Shown: piece by piece, positions 22,214 to 30,574 of the stretch
Layout: every line of letters begins with the position of its first letter
Numbering within the stretch: position 1 is the stretch's first letter
DNA from: Ideonella sp.
GTDB taxonomy: Bacteria > Pseudomonadota > Gammaproteobacteria > Burkholderiales > Burkholderiaceae_C
NCBI GenBank assembly: GCA_015075165.1
Contig: JABTUY010000001.1
Location: 310,001 to 374,000 of the forward strand
DNA: 64,000 nt
Direction: 5' to 3'
Position numbers and translations under genes: made by a program
Notes under the pieces: generated by a model
Seen by the model: the letters and a program-made list of their open reading frames with translations, nothing else
What the model was told of the DNA's origin: nothing
The model's database searches: none

Positions 22214-23587
22214 TCAGCGGCGGCCGAGCGCCTCGTGGATCGACGCGGCGGCGAGCTTGCCGTCCTGCACCGCCTCGACGGTGAGGTCGCGGCCGCCGAA
22301 GCGGCAGTCGCCGCCGGCCCACACGCCGGCCACGCTGGTGCGGCCCTGGTCGTCGGTGCGGATGCGGCCGCCTTCGAGCGCGATCTCGGACCCGGCCGGC
22401 GCGGCCACGTAGGTCTGCCCGATCGCGCGCAGCACCATGTCGGCCGGCAACGTGAAGCCGCTGGCCAGCTCGACCAGGCGGCCGTCGGCCACGGTGGTGT
22501 CGGCAAAGCGCACGCCGCTGACGCGGCCGTCGCGGCTCAGCACCTCGGCCGGCGCGGCCCAGTGGCGGATCGTGACGCCGTTGCGCTGCGCCCAGGCCTG
22601 CTCGTGCGCCGACGCCGCCATCGACTCGGGCCCGCGGCGGTAGACGATGGTCGCGGTGGTGGCGCCGAGCAGCTTGCACTGCACGGCGGCATCCACCGCC
22701 GTCATGCCGCCGCCGATCACGACCACGTCGCGGCCGACCGGCAGCCGCGACACATCAGCGGCCTGGCGCAGCTCGGCGATGAAATCGACCGCCGCGCGCA
22801 GCGCCGGGCTGTCGGGCTCGGCGATGCCCAGTGCGTTGACGCCGGCCAGCCCGAGGCCGAGAAACACGGCGTCGAAGTCGCGCCGCAAGGCGTCGAGCGT
22901 GATGTCGCGGCCGAGCTGCTGGCCGCAGCGCAGTTCGATGCCGCCGAGCGACAGCAGCCACTGCAGCTCGCGCTGCGCGAAGTTGTCGGTCGTCTTGTAG
23001 GCGGCGATGCCGTACTCGTTCAGCCCGCCGCCCTTGGCGCGCGCCTCGAACACCACCACATCGTGCCCGCGGCGCGACAGGCCGTGCGCGCAGGCCAGCC
23101 CCGCCGGGCCGGCGCCAACCACCGCCACGCGGCGCCCGGTGGCGGGCGCGCGCGTGAACAGCGGCGCGCCGCCGGCCGCGAACAACGCATCGGTGGCGTG
23201 GCGCTGCAGCGCGCCGATCTCCACCGGCTTGTCTTCGTGCGTGTTGCGCACGCAGGCCTGCTCGCACAGCTCTTCGGTCGGACACACGCGCGCGCACATG
23301 CCGCCCAGCGGGTTGGCCTGCTGGATCAGCTTGGCTGCGCCGCGCAGGTTGCCCTGCGCGATGCGTGCGATGAAGCCCGGCACGTCGATGCCGGTGGGGC
23401 ATGCGATGGTGCACGGCGCGTCGTGGCAGTACAGGCAGCGCTCGGACTCGACCGCCGCCTGCCCCGCCGTCAGCGGCGGGTGGGCATCGGCGAAGTTGCG
23501 GGCGAACTCGGCGGCGCCGAGCCGGCCGGCGACCAGGCCCTCGCTGCGGCGGGCCGGCGTGGGCGGGGCGGGAGGCGAAACGGGCAT
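22214..23587 (-). CDS. preT: NAD(P)-dependent dihydropyrimidine dehydrogenase, subunit PreT
   Basis: Electron-input subunit, related to the small subunit of glutamate synthase. N-terminal cysteines CLYCHDAPCTIACPTGIDVP (Cys51, 54, 59, 63) and GGMCARVCPTEELCEQACVR bind Fe-S clusters. VAVVGAGPAGLACAHGL is the FAD Rossmann motif and VVVIGGGMTAVDAAVQ the NADH one. It has 457 residues and is the first gene of the eight-gene minus-strand operon. Its start is 117 bases from the divergent TetR gene, with two RutR-like operators between. Confidence 0.94.
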   Translation of the reverse strand: MPVSPPAPPTPARRSEGLVAGRLGAAEFARNFADAHPPLTAGQAAVESERCLYCHDAPCTIACPTGIDVPGFIARIAQGNLRGAAKLIQQANPLGGMCARVCPTEELCEQACVRNTHEDKPVEIGALQRHATDALFAAGGAPLFTRAPATGRRVAVVGAGPAGLACAHGLSRRGHDVVVFEARAKGGGLNEYGIAAYKTTDNFAQRELQWLLSLGGIELRCGQQLGRDITLDALRRDFDAVFLGLGLAGVNALGIAEPDSPALRAAVDFIAELRQAADVSRLPVGRDVVVIGGGMTAVDAAVQCKLLGATTATIVYRRGPESMAASAHEQAWAQRNGVTIRHWAAPAEVLSRDGRVSGVRFADTTVADGRLVELASGFTLPADMVLRAIGQTYVAAPAGSEIALEGGRIRTDDQGRTSVAGVWAGGDCRFGGRDLTVEAVQDGKLAAASIHEALGRR

Positions 23588-23626
23588 TCGATCGCTCGCG
23601 CAGAAGGGATGACGAGGGCGGCAGTT

Positions 23627-23660
23627 TTCACCACATGGTAAGTTTTGACCACTTGGTGAT
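23627..23660. promoter_or_regulatory. Two tandem RutR-like operators
   Basis: Site A, 23627-23642: TTCACCA-CA-TGGTAAG. Site B, 23645-23660: TTGACCA-CT-TGGTGAT. The E. coli RutR consensus is TTGACCA-N2-TGGTCAA; site B matches 12 and site A 11 of 14 defined positions (my count). They lie 18 bp centre to centre in the gap between preT and the TetR-family gene, so both the catabolic operon and the regulator could be repressed until uracil or thymine is present. Confidence 0.72.
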
Positions 23661-23703
23661 TTCCCTCGCTGGCCGCCGCCGCATCGCGGGCACCATCGGC
23701 CCC

Positions 23704-24417
23704 GTGCAGAAGCCGCCGCCCCGTGCGCCCCAACGCCCGCGCGAGCAACGCCGGCACGACAAGGAACAGGCGATCCTGAAGGAGGCCGAGGCGCAGTTCG
23801 CGCGCGGCGGCTTCCACGGCACTTCGCTCGAGGGCATCGCCGCCGCGCTGGGGCTGTCGCGCCACAACCTGCTGTACTACTTTCCGAGCAAGGACGCGCT
23901 GTATCGTCGCGTGATCGACGACGTGGTCGCGCAGTGGCTCGAAGGCATGGGCGCCATCGCCGCCAGCGACGAGCCGGCGGCGGCGCTGCGCCGCTACATC
24001 GGCGCCAAGCTGCGCTACTCGGCCGAGCGGCCCGAGGGCACCAGCGTCTTCACGCAAGAGGTGATGGCCGGCGCGCCGCGCTACGCGCGCGAGATCGTCG
24101 AGCGCGTGCAGCCGGTGCTGCAGGCCGACGTGCGCGTGTTCGAGCGCTGGGCGCGCGGCCGCCGCGTGCACAGGCTGCCGTTCACGCACCTGATGTTCGT
24201 GCTGTGGGCGGCGACCCAGGCCTACGCCGACCTGGCGCCGCAGTTCGCGCTGCTGCTGGGCAAGCCCCGGCTCGACGCGGCGGATTTCGCAGCCGCGCAG
24301 GCGGTGATCGAGGCGCTGGCGTTCGGCGCGCTCGGCCTCGCGGCGCCGGCGGCCGACGAGCCGCCACGCGCCGCAGCCGGCAAGCGCCCCCTGGCCGGCC
24401 CGAAGCGCCGGCGCTGA
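23704..24417 (+). CDS. TetR-family regulator, RutR-like
   Basis: About 237 residues. The DNA-binding domain contains ILKEAEAQFARGGFHGTSLEGIAAALGLSRHNLLYYFPSKDALYRRVIDD, very like RutR (FGFHGTRLEQIA..NLLYYFPSKEALY), and the C-terminal half includes FTHLMFVLWAATQAYADLAPQ, which parallels RutR's HLIFMIWASTQHYADFA. RutR senses uracil/thymine. The GTG at 23704 is preferred because the upstream ATG at 23635 lies inside a putative operator. It is divergent from preT, which fits a local regulator of pyrimidine degradation. Ligand not proven. Confidence 0.88.
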   Translation: MQKPPPRAPQRPREQRRHDKEQAILKEAEAQFARGGFHGTSLEGIAAALGLSRHNLLYYFPSKDALYRRVIDDVVAQWLEGMGAIAASDEPAAALRRYIGAKLRYSAERPEGTSVFTQEVMAGAPRYAREIVERVQPVLQADVRVFERWARGRRVHRLPFTHLMFVLWAATQAYADLAPQFALLLGKPRLDAADFAAAQAVIEALAFGALGLAAPAADEPPRAAAGKRPLAGPKRRR

Positions 24418-24501
24418 AACGCCCTCGCGCGCCCGCGATGCCGTCGCTGGTGCGCCCCCTCCCGTCCGCAACGCAGGCGCTGGTGCGCTGATCTCTCCCC
24501 T

Positions 24502-25437
24502 CTACCGCGCCGGCTCCGCCCGGTGCGCGTCCACCAGGCATTGGCGAAACGCCTCGGCGGCGCGCGTCGGCGGCGGCTCGTAGCGGTGGATGCACAGGAA
24601 GCGGCAGCGATAGTGGAGCACCCCGGGCGACACCGCCTTCAGCCGCCCTTCGCGCACGAACGGTGCCGCATAGTGGTCGGGCAGGAAGCCGACGAAGGCG
24701 CCCGACATCACCAGCATCGCCACGCCCTCCTGGTCCGACGCGGTGGCCGCGCGACGCAACTGGTTGGCGTGCGTGAGCTCGAGGTTGGGTGAGTGGTAGT
24801 CCAGGCCCGCCAGGTCCAGCGCCGCCAGCGCGCGCCAGCCGCGCGCGCTGCGCGATTCGAACCACGGGTGGCCCGGGCCGGCGTACAGCAGCATCGTCTC
24901 GTCGAACAGCTCGTCGTAGCGCAGGCTCTCGCTGCGCCGGTGCTCGGGGATCACGCCGAGGTGGTAGCGGCCGTCCATCACGCCGCGCTCGATCATCGTG
25001 ATGGTGCCCACGTGCAGGTGCAGCCGCACCTCGGGCGCCAGCGCGCGATAGCGTTGCAGCGCCAGCGCCACCTGCGCGCGCGGGTTGCTGGCGCACTTCT
25101 CGAACAGCGCCAGGTGCAGATCGCCGCCCATGCGCTGCGTCAGCTCGTGCAGGCTGGTGCGAAACGCGTCGGTAGCCGCCAGCAGGCCCTTGGCCGCCAC
25201 GTAGACCTGCTCGCCCTCGGGCGTCAGCGCGAAGCCCGCGCGGCCGCGCCGGCACAGCACCAGGCCGAGCCGCTGCTCCAGATCCTTGACGTGGCGGCTG
25301 ATGGTCGAGATCGCGATGTTCAGCTCGAGCTCGGCCGCAGCCATGCTGCCGCAATCGGCCACCGCCTTAAACACCCGCAGCAGCCGCAGGTCGACATCGG
25401 CCACCTGGCCGAGCAGCGCACGATCCCTTGGTTTCAC
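24502..25437 (-). CDS. LysR-family transcriptional regulator
   Basis: A 311-residue regulator with an N-terminal winged helix-turn-helix (DLRLLRVFKAVADCGSMAAAELELNIAISTISRHVKDLEQRLG, about 17-58) and a C-terminal periplasmic-binding-like effector domain. It starts at a GTG (25437). It is divergent from the beta-alanine:pyruvate transaminase gene, so it probably controls beta-alanine disposal with beta-alanine or a pathway intermediate as ligand (inference). A 15-bp dyad lies just upstream of its start. Confidence 0.88.
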   Translation of the reverse strand: MKPRDRALLGQVADVDLRLLRVFKAVADCGSMAAAELELNIAISTISRHVKDLEQRLGLVLCRRGRAGFALTPEGEQVYVAAKGLLAATDAFRTSLHELTQRMGGDLHLALFEKCASNPRAQVALALQRYRALAPEVRLHLHVGTITMIERGVMDGRYHLGVIPEHRRSESLRYDELFDETMLLYAGPGHPWFESRSARGWRALAALDLAGLDYHSPNLELTHANQLRRAATASDQEGVAMLVMSGAFVGFLPDHYAAPFVREGRLKAVSPGVLHYRCRFLCIHRYEPPPTRAAEAFRQCLVDAHRAEPAR

Positions 25438-25443
25438 GATCCG

Positions 25444-25458
25444 TCAAGTAAAGCTTGA
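25444..25458. promoter_or_regulatory. LysR-type dyad in divergent promoter
   Basis: TCAAG-N5-CTTGA is a perfect inverted repeat 7 bases upstream of the LysR gene start and 68 bases before the transaminase ATG. A second weaker dyad, TTGA-N15-TCAA, overlaps it at 25455-25477. The position fits an autoregulatory LysR binding site. Confidence 0.4.
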
Positions 25459-25525
25459 GATTCGATCACCCATTCAACCATGATCCGGGCCACCATTGGC
25501 GACCTCGACCGAAGGAGCCGACACG

Positions 25526-26884
25526 ATGAACGCCCCCGAACGCACCCAGTCACTGCAGCCCGGCGCGGTCCGCAGCGATGCGCAGTGGCTCGCAGCCCAC
25601 TGGATGCCGTACACCGGCAACCGCCAGTTCAAGGCCGACCCGCGGCTGATCGTCGGCGCCGACGGCGCCTACTACACCACGCACGACGGGCGTCGCGTGT
25701 TCGACGGCCTGTCGGGCCTGTGGTGCACCGGCCTCGGCCACGGCCGGCGCGAGATCGTGCAGGCGGTGAGCCAGCAGGTGGCGCGGCTCGACTACTCGCC
25801 GGGCTTCCAGTTCGGCCACCCGGCGTCGTTCGAGCTGGCCAACCAGATCGTCGCGCGCATGCCCGCGGGCCTGAACCGCGTGTTCTTCACCGGCTCGGGC
25901 TCCGAGGCGGCCGACACGTCGCTGAAGATGGCCCGCGCCTATTGGCGCACCAAGGGCCAGGCGGCCAAGACGCGGCTGATCGGCCGCGTCAAGGGCTACC
26001 ACGGCGTCAACTTCGGCGGCATCTCGGTGGGCGGCATCGTCGCCAACCGCAAGCTCTACGGCCAGGCGATCGAGGCCGACCACCTGCCGCACACGCAGCC
26101 GGCGGCCGGCAGCTTCTTCCGCGGCATGCCCGAGACCGGCGCGGCGCTGGCCGACGAGCTGCTGAACCTGATCCAGCTGCACGACGCATCGAACATCGCC
26201 GCGGTGATCGTCGAGCCGTTGGCCGGCTCGGCCGGCGTGCTGGTGCCGCCCAAGGGCTACCTGCAGAAGCTGCGCGAGATCTGCACCGCGCACAACATCC
26301 TGCTGATCTTCGACGAGGTGATCACCGGGTTCGGCCGCATGGGCGCGTGGACCGGCGCCGAGGCGTTCGGCGTCACGCCCGACATTCTCAACTTCGCCAA
26401 GCAGGTCACCAACGGCGTGCAGCCGCTCGGCGGCGTGGTGGTCAAGCAGGAGATCCACGACACCTTCATGGCTGCCGGCGGCCCCGAATACATGCTCGAG
26501 TTCCCGCACGGCTACACCTACTCGGCACACCCGGTGGCGTGCGCGGCGGGCGTCGCCGGCATGGAGCTGCTGGACCGCGACAACGCCGTCCAGCGCGTGC
26601 GCGAGCTGGCGCCGGCGTTCGAGACCGCGGTACACGGCCTGAAGGGCGCCAAGCACGTCACCGACATCCGCAACTACGGGCTCGCCGCCGGCATCTCGGT
26701 GGCGCACGCGCCGGGCGAGCCGGGCAAGCGGCCGTTCGAGATCGCGATGGCGATGTACCGCAAGGGCTTCTACGTGCGCTACGGCGGCGACACGATCCAG
26801 CTCGCGCCGCCGTTCATCGCCACGCCGGCCGAGATCGACCGTCTCGTGAGCGCCCTCGGCGAGACCTTCAATGCCACCGCCTGA
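25526..26884 (+). CDS. Beta-alanine:pyruvate transaminase (omega-amino acid aminotransferase)
   Basis: Class III PLP aminotransferase, 452 residues, converting beta-alanine and pyruvate to malonate semialdehyde and alanine. The N-terminus LAAHWMPYTGNRQFKADPRLIVGADG with LSGLWCTGLGHGRREI closely follows known beta-alanine:pyruvate transaminases. FTGSGSEAADTSLKMARAYWR binds phosphate, IFDEVITGFGR contains the PLP-pairing Asp, and Lys near 292 in NFAKQVTNGVQPLGG forms the Schiff base. The ATG at 25526 is preceded by AAGGAGCC. The dehydrogenase gene follows after 20 bases. Confidence 0.92.
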   Translation: MNAPERTQSLQPGAVRSDAQWLAAHWMPYTGNRQFKADPRLIVGADGAYYTTHDGRRVFDGLSGLWCTGLGHGRREIVQAVSQQVARLDYSPGFQFGHPASFELANQIVARMPAGLNRVFFTGSGSEAADTSLKMARAYWRTKGQAAKTRLIGRVKGYHGVNFGGISVGGIVANRKLYGQAIEADHLPHTQPAAGSFFRGMPETGAALADELLNLIQLHDASNIAAVIVEPLAGSAGVLVPPKGYLQKLREICTAHNILLIFDEVITGFGRMGAWTGAEAFGVTPDILNFAKQVTNGVQPLGGVVVKQEIHDTFMAAGGPEYMLEFPHGYTYSAHPVACAAGVAGMELLDRDNAVQRVRELAPAFETAVHGLKGAKHVTDIRNYGLAAGISVAHAPGEPGKRPFEIAMAMYRKGFYVRYGGDTIQLAPPFIATPAEIDRLVSALGETFNATA

Positions 26885-26904
26885 TCACGCCACCGCCTGA
26901 CGTC

Positions 26905-28404
26905 ATGCCAAACCTCATCCCCCACCTGATCGACGGCCAGCGCCGCGATGGCGGCGAGCGCGCCGCCGATGTGTTCAACCCCGCCACCGGCGAGGTCAGC
27001 GGCCGCGTGCGGCTCGCCGATGCGGCCACTGTGCAGGCCGCGATCGCGTCGGCGCATGCCGCGTTCCCGGCCTGGCGCAACACGCCGCCGCTGAAGCGTG
27101 CGCGCGTGATGAGCCAGTTCAAGACGCTGCTCGAGGCACGCGCCGCCGACATCGCCAAGCTGATCACCGCCGAGCACGGCAAGGTGTTGTCCGACAGCAT
27201 GGGCGAGGTGCAGCGCGGCATCGAGAACGTCGAATACGCGAGCTACGCACCCGAGCTGCTCAAGGGCGAGCACAGCCGCAACGCCGGCCCGGGCATCGAC
27301 TCGTGGAGCGAGTTCCAGCCGCTGGGCGTGGTGGCCGGCATCACGCCGTTCAACTTCCCGGCGATGGTGCCGCTGTGGATGTGGCCGATGGCGGTGGCCT
27401 GCGGCAACAGCTTCGTGCTCAAGCCGTCCGAGCGCGACCCCAGCAGCGCGCTGCTGGTGGCCGAGCTGGCGCTCGAGGCCGGCCTGCCGGCGGGCGTGCT
27501 CAACGTCGTCAACGGCGACAAGGAAGCCGTCGACACGCTGCTGACCGATGCGCGCGTGCAGGCGGTGAGCTTCGTCGGTTCGACGCCGGTGGCGCAATCG
27601 ATCTACGCCACCGGCTGCGCGCACGGCAAGCGCGTGCAGGCGCTCGGCGGCGCGAAGAACCACGCGGTGGTGATGCCCGATGCCGACATCGTCAACGCGG
27701 TGAGCGCGCTGCTCGGCGCGGCGTTCGGCTCGTGCGGCGAGCGCTGCATGGCGATCCCGCTGGTGGTGGCGGTGGGCGACGCCACCGCCGACGCGGTGGT
27801 GGCGGCGCTGAAGGCCGAGATCGCGAAGATGACGGTCGGCCCCGGCACCGCCAGCGGTGCCGACATGGGGCCGCTGGTCACGCGGGCGCACTTCGACAAG
27901 GTGCGCGGCTATGTCGACCAGGGTGTGGCCGAAGGCGCCAAGCTGGTGGTCGACGGCCGCGGCCTGCGCGTGGCCGGCCACGAGAAGGGCTACTTCCTCG
28001 GGCCGTGCCTGTTCGACCACGTGAAGCCGGGCATGCGCATCTACCAGGAAGAGATCTTCGGCCCGGTGCTCGGCGTGGTGCGCGTGGCCAGCCTCGACGA
28101 GGCGATGCGCCTGATCGACGCACACGAGTACGGCAACGGCACCTGCATCTTCACGCGCGACGGCGAGGCGGCACGCTACTTCACCGACCACATCCAGATC
28201 GGCATGGTCGGCGTCAACGTGCCGCTGCCGGTGCCGGTGGCGTACCACAGCTTCGGCGGCTGGAAGCGCTCGCTGTTCGGCGACCTCGGTGCCTACGGGC
28301 CCGACGCGGTGCGCTTCTACACGCGCCGCAAGACGATCACGCAGCGCTGGCCTTCGGCCGGTGTGCGCGAAGGCGCGGTGTTCGCCTTCCCGTCGAGCCG
28401 ATGA
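26905..28404 (+). CDS. mmsA: CoA-acylating (methyl)malonate-semialdehyde dehydrogenase
   Basis: Oxidative decarboxylation of malonate or methylmalonate semialdehyde to acetyl- or propionyl-CoA with NAD. An aldehyde-dehydrogenase fold of 499 residues: GITPFNFPAMVPLWMWPMA (MmsA/IolA hallmark), FVGSTPVAQSIYATG, and the catalytic cysteine in SCGERCMAIP (Cys281). It follows the transaminase in the same direction with a 20-bp gap, so the pair completes uracil (acetyl-CoA) and thymine (propionyl-CoA) breakdown. It could also serve valine or inositol catabolism. Confidence 0.94.
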   Translation: MPNLIPHLIDGQRRDGGERAADVFNPATGEVSGRVRLADAATVQAAIASAHAAFPAWRNTPPLKRARVMSQFKTLLEARAADIAKLITAEHGKVLSDSMGEVQRGIENVEYASYAPELLKGEHSRNAGPGIDSWSEFQPLGVVAGITPFNFPAMVPLWMWPMAVACGNSFVLKPSERDPSSALLVAELALEAGLPAGVLNVVNGDKEAVDTLLTDARVQAVSFVGSTPVAQSIYATGCAHGKRVQALGGAKNHAVVMPDADIVNAVSALLGAAFGSCGERCMAIPLVVAVGDATADAVVAALKAEIAKMTVGPGTASGADMGPLVTRAHFDKVRGYVDQGVAEGAKLVVDGRGLRVAGHEKGYFLGPCLFDHVKPGMRIYQEEIFGPVLGVVRVASLDEAMRLIDAHEYGNGTCIFTRDGEAARYFTDHIQIGMVGVNVPLPVPVAYHSFGGWKRSLFGDLGAYGPDAVRFYTRRKTITQRWPSAGVREGAVFAFPSSR

Positions 28405-28484
28405 CGTCCGATACCCGGGACGCCATCGACGAGGTCGAAATCGGCTGACCGCCACCCGGCGCCTCGCACACGGGGCGCCGGCTG

Positions 28485-28706
28485 TCACGCACGCAGCGCA
28501 GCGATGAACTCTTCTGCCGACACGTCCGCCTGGCGCAGAAGGCCCGCAAGGGTGCCGACCTTGACTTCACGGTGCATTGGCACAACGCACCCTCTCGCCT
28601 CGCGCCGCATCACCACATGGCTGCCGCTCTGTCGAACCCTGGCGAAGCCCAGATGCTCGAGGGCGCGCGCAACCTCGCCTCCCGACACATGAGGCAGCTT
28701 AGGCAC
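28485..28706 (-). CDS. hicA: HicA-type toxin (mRNA interferase)
   Basis: A 73-residue double-stranded-RNA-binding-fold toxin. The N-terminal SGGEVARALEHLGFARVRQSGSHVVMRR is the HicA/YcfA hallmark, with the catalytic His in GSHVVM and HREVKVGTLAGLLRQADVS following. It cleaves mRNA when freed from its antitoxin. Its ATG overlaps the end of the upstream hicB gene by 8 bases, the reverse of the common toxin-first order but frequent in this subgroup. It converges with mmsA. Confidence 0.9.
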   Translation of the reverse strand: MPKLPHVSGGEVARALEHLGFARVRQSGSHVVMRREARGCVVPMHREVKVGTLAGLLRQADVSAEEFIAALRA

Positions 28707-28911
28707 CTGCCGGCTCAGGAATGGTGAAGACCGTGACGACGGGATGCCCGGTGACAGGAAGCGCGAACTCGGACAGGTACAAGGCCGTCGCCTCGCGAAG
28801 ATTGGCCACAGCCTCTTCGACGGTTTCGCCCTGCGTCGTGGTTCCGGTCTCCGGATTCAGCGCAACAAAGCCGCCTTCTTCGGCAGGCGTAAGGACCGCG
28901 GTGAGTTCCAT
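28699..28911 (-). CDS. hicB: HicB-type antitoxin
   Basis: A 70-residue antitoxin with the partial RNase-H-like HicB fold: LTAVLTPAEEGGFVALNPETGTTTQGETVEEAVANLREATALYLSEF. This short form lacks a C-terminal DNA-binding domain, so autoregulation would rely on other sites. The ATG at 28911 matches the fold's first strand; the open frame continues upstream without coding character. It is translated just before and overlapping hicA. Confidence 0.88.
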   Translation of the reverse strand: MELTAVLTPAEEGGFVALNPETGTTTQGETVEEAVANLREATALYLSEFALPVTGHPVVTVFTIPEPAGA

Positions 28912-29031
28912 GGGTCGCCCTCGGGATGGGTGCGGCGATTGTCGCAGAGCGGACCTCGTGAGGTCTGGCAGTTGAGGGGAGTCGACGGCAGAACGTGCGG
29001 GGTCCATCGCGGCACGGGCTCACGCGGACTG

Positions 29032-30522
29032 CTATTCGTCGAGCCCCAGCTCCTGGATCTTGCGCGTGATGGTGTTGCGGCCGATGCCCAGCCGCTGAGC
29101 GGCCTCGATGCGGCGGCCGCGCGTGTGCTGCAGCGCGATCTGGATCAGCCGCGCCTCGAACTGCTGCGTCAGGTGGTCCCACACGTCGGACACGCCGGCT
29201 TCGAGCAGGCGCCGTGCCTCTTGCGCGAACGGCAGCAGCCACGCATCGTTGGCCGACACCGGTGCGACGGCAGCGGCGGCGGAGGCAACCGCGTCGCCGC
29301 TGGCACCTGCCGGCGCCCGCGGTGCCGGCGATTCGATGATCACCGGCTCGACCACGGCATCTGCCAGCACCTCGGGCGGCAGATCTTTCGGCTCAACCAA
29401 CTGCGCCGGCGCCATCACGGTCAGCCAGTGGCACAGGTTCTCCAGCTGGCGCACGTTGCCGGGGAAGCGAAACTGCATCAGCCGTTCCATCGCCGCGTCG
29501 CTCAGCCGTTTGGCCTCCACGCCGAGATCGTGTGCGCTGCGCGCGAGAAACGCGCGCGCGAGGCCTGGAATGTCTTCGCGCCGCTCGCGCAGCGGCGGCA
29601 GCCGCAGCCGGATCACGTTCAGGCGATGGAACAGGTCTTCGCGGAAGGCGCCGTCCCGCACGCGCTGCTCCAGGTCCTGGTGCGTGGCGGCGATCACGCG
29701 CACGTTGGCCTTCAGCGGCTGGTGGCCGCCAACGCGATAGAACTGGCCGTCGGACAACACACGCAGCAGCCGCGTCTGCAGGTCGAACGGCATGTCGCCG
29801 ATCTCGTCGAGGAACAACGTGCCCCCGTCGGCCTGCTCGAAGCGGCCGCGGCGCATCGTCTGCGCACCGGTGAAGGCGCCGCGCTCGTGGCCGAACAGCT
29901 CCGATTCCAAGAGATCCTTCGGGATCGCGGCGGTGTTGATCGCTATAAAAGGGCCCTGGCTGCCGTGCTCGCCGCGCGGGCTGTGGCGGTGCAGCGCGCG
30001 CGCGACCAGTTCCTTGCCGGTGCCCGATTCGCCGGTGATCAGCACCGTCACGTGACTCTGGCTGAGCCGGCCGATGGCACGGAACACGTCCTGCATCGCC
30101 GGCGCCTGGCCGAGCATCTCGGGCACAGCGGCGCGGGTGCCTTCGCCCACCTGCTCGCGCAGGCTCTCGTCGACCGCGCGGCGGATCAACTCCACCGCCT
30201 TCGGCAGGTCGAAAGGCTTGGGCAGGTACTCGAATGCGCCGCCCTGGAACGACGCCACCGCGCTGTCGAGATCGGAGTACGCGGTCATCACGATCACCGG
30301 CAGGCCCGGGTGCAACTGCTTCACCCTGGCCAGCAGCTCGAGCCCCGAGCCGCCGGGCATGCGGATGTCGCTGACCAGCACCTGTGGCGCGTCGGTTTCG
30401 AGCGCCGCCAGCACGTCGCGCGGGTTGGAGAAGCAGCGCACCGCGAACTGCTCGCGCGTCAGCGCACGCTCGAGCACGAAGCGGATGGACTGATCGTCGT
30501 CGGCGACCCAGATCGGGTTCAT
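29032..30522 (-). CDS. ntrC: Nitrogen regulator NtrC (sigma-54 activator)
   Basis: Response regulator of 496 residues. The receiver domain has phospho-acceptor Asp52 in VLVSDIRMPGGSG; the AAA+ domain has Walker A GESGTGKELVARALH (about 165-180), the sigma-54 contact motif GAFTGAQ and Walker B GTLFLDEIGDM. The Fis-type helix-turn-helix at the end reads GRRIEAAQRLGIGRNTITRKIQELG. Phosphorylated by NtrB under nitrogen limitation, it activates sigma-54 promoters such as glnA's. ntrB lies 52 bases upstream in the same direction. Confidence 0.97.
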   Translation of the reverse strand: MNPIWVADDDQSIRFVLERALTREQFAVRCFSNPRDVLAALETDAPQVLVSDIRMPGGSGLELLARVKQLHPGLPVIVMTAYSDLDSAVASFQGGAFEYLPKPFDLPKAVELIRRAVDESLREQVGEGTRAAVPEMLGQAPAMQDVFRAIGRLSQSHVTVLITGESGTGKELVARALHRHSPRGEHGSQGPFIAINTAAIPKDLLESELFGHERGAFTGAQTMRRGRFEQADGGTLFLDEIGDMPFDLQTRLLRVLSDGQFYRVGGHQPLKANVRVIAATHQDLEQRVRDGAFREDLFHRLNVIRLRLPPLRERREDIPGLARAFLARSAHDLGVEAKRLSDAAMERLMQFRFPGNVRQLENLCHWLTVMAPAQLVEPKDLPPEVLADAVVEPVIIESPAPRAPAGASGDAVASAAAAVAPVSANDAWLLPFAQEARRLLEAGVSDVWDHLTQQFEARLIQIALQHTRGRRIEAAQRLGIGRNTITRKIQELGLDE

Positions 30523-30574
30523 CGCACGGGCCCCGTACCGGCGTCGGTGTCGTACATCTTCATGGCACTTTCGT

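Noticed and set aside
23635-23703. ATG at 23635 as start of the TetR regulator
   Set aside because: It falls within a RutR-like operator, has no ribosome site, and would add residues not seen in RutR-type proteins; GTG at 23704 is preferred.
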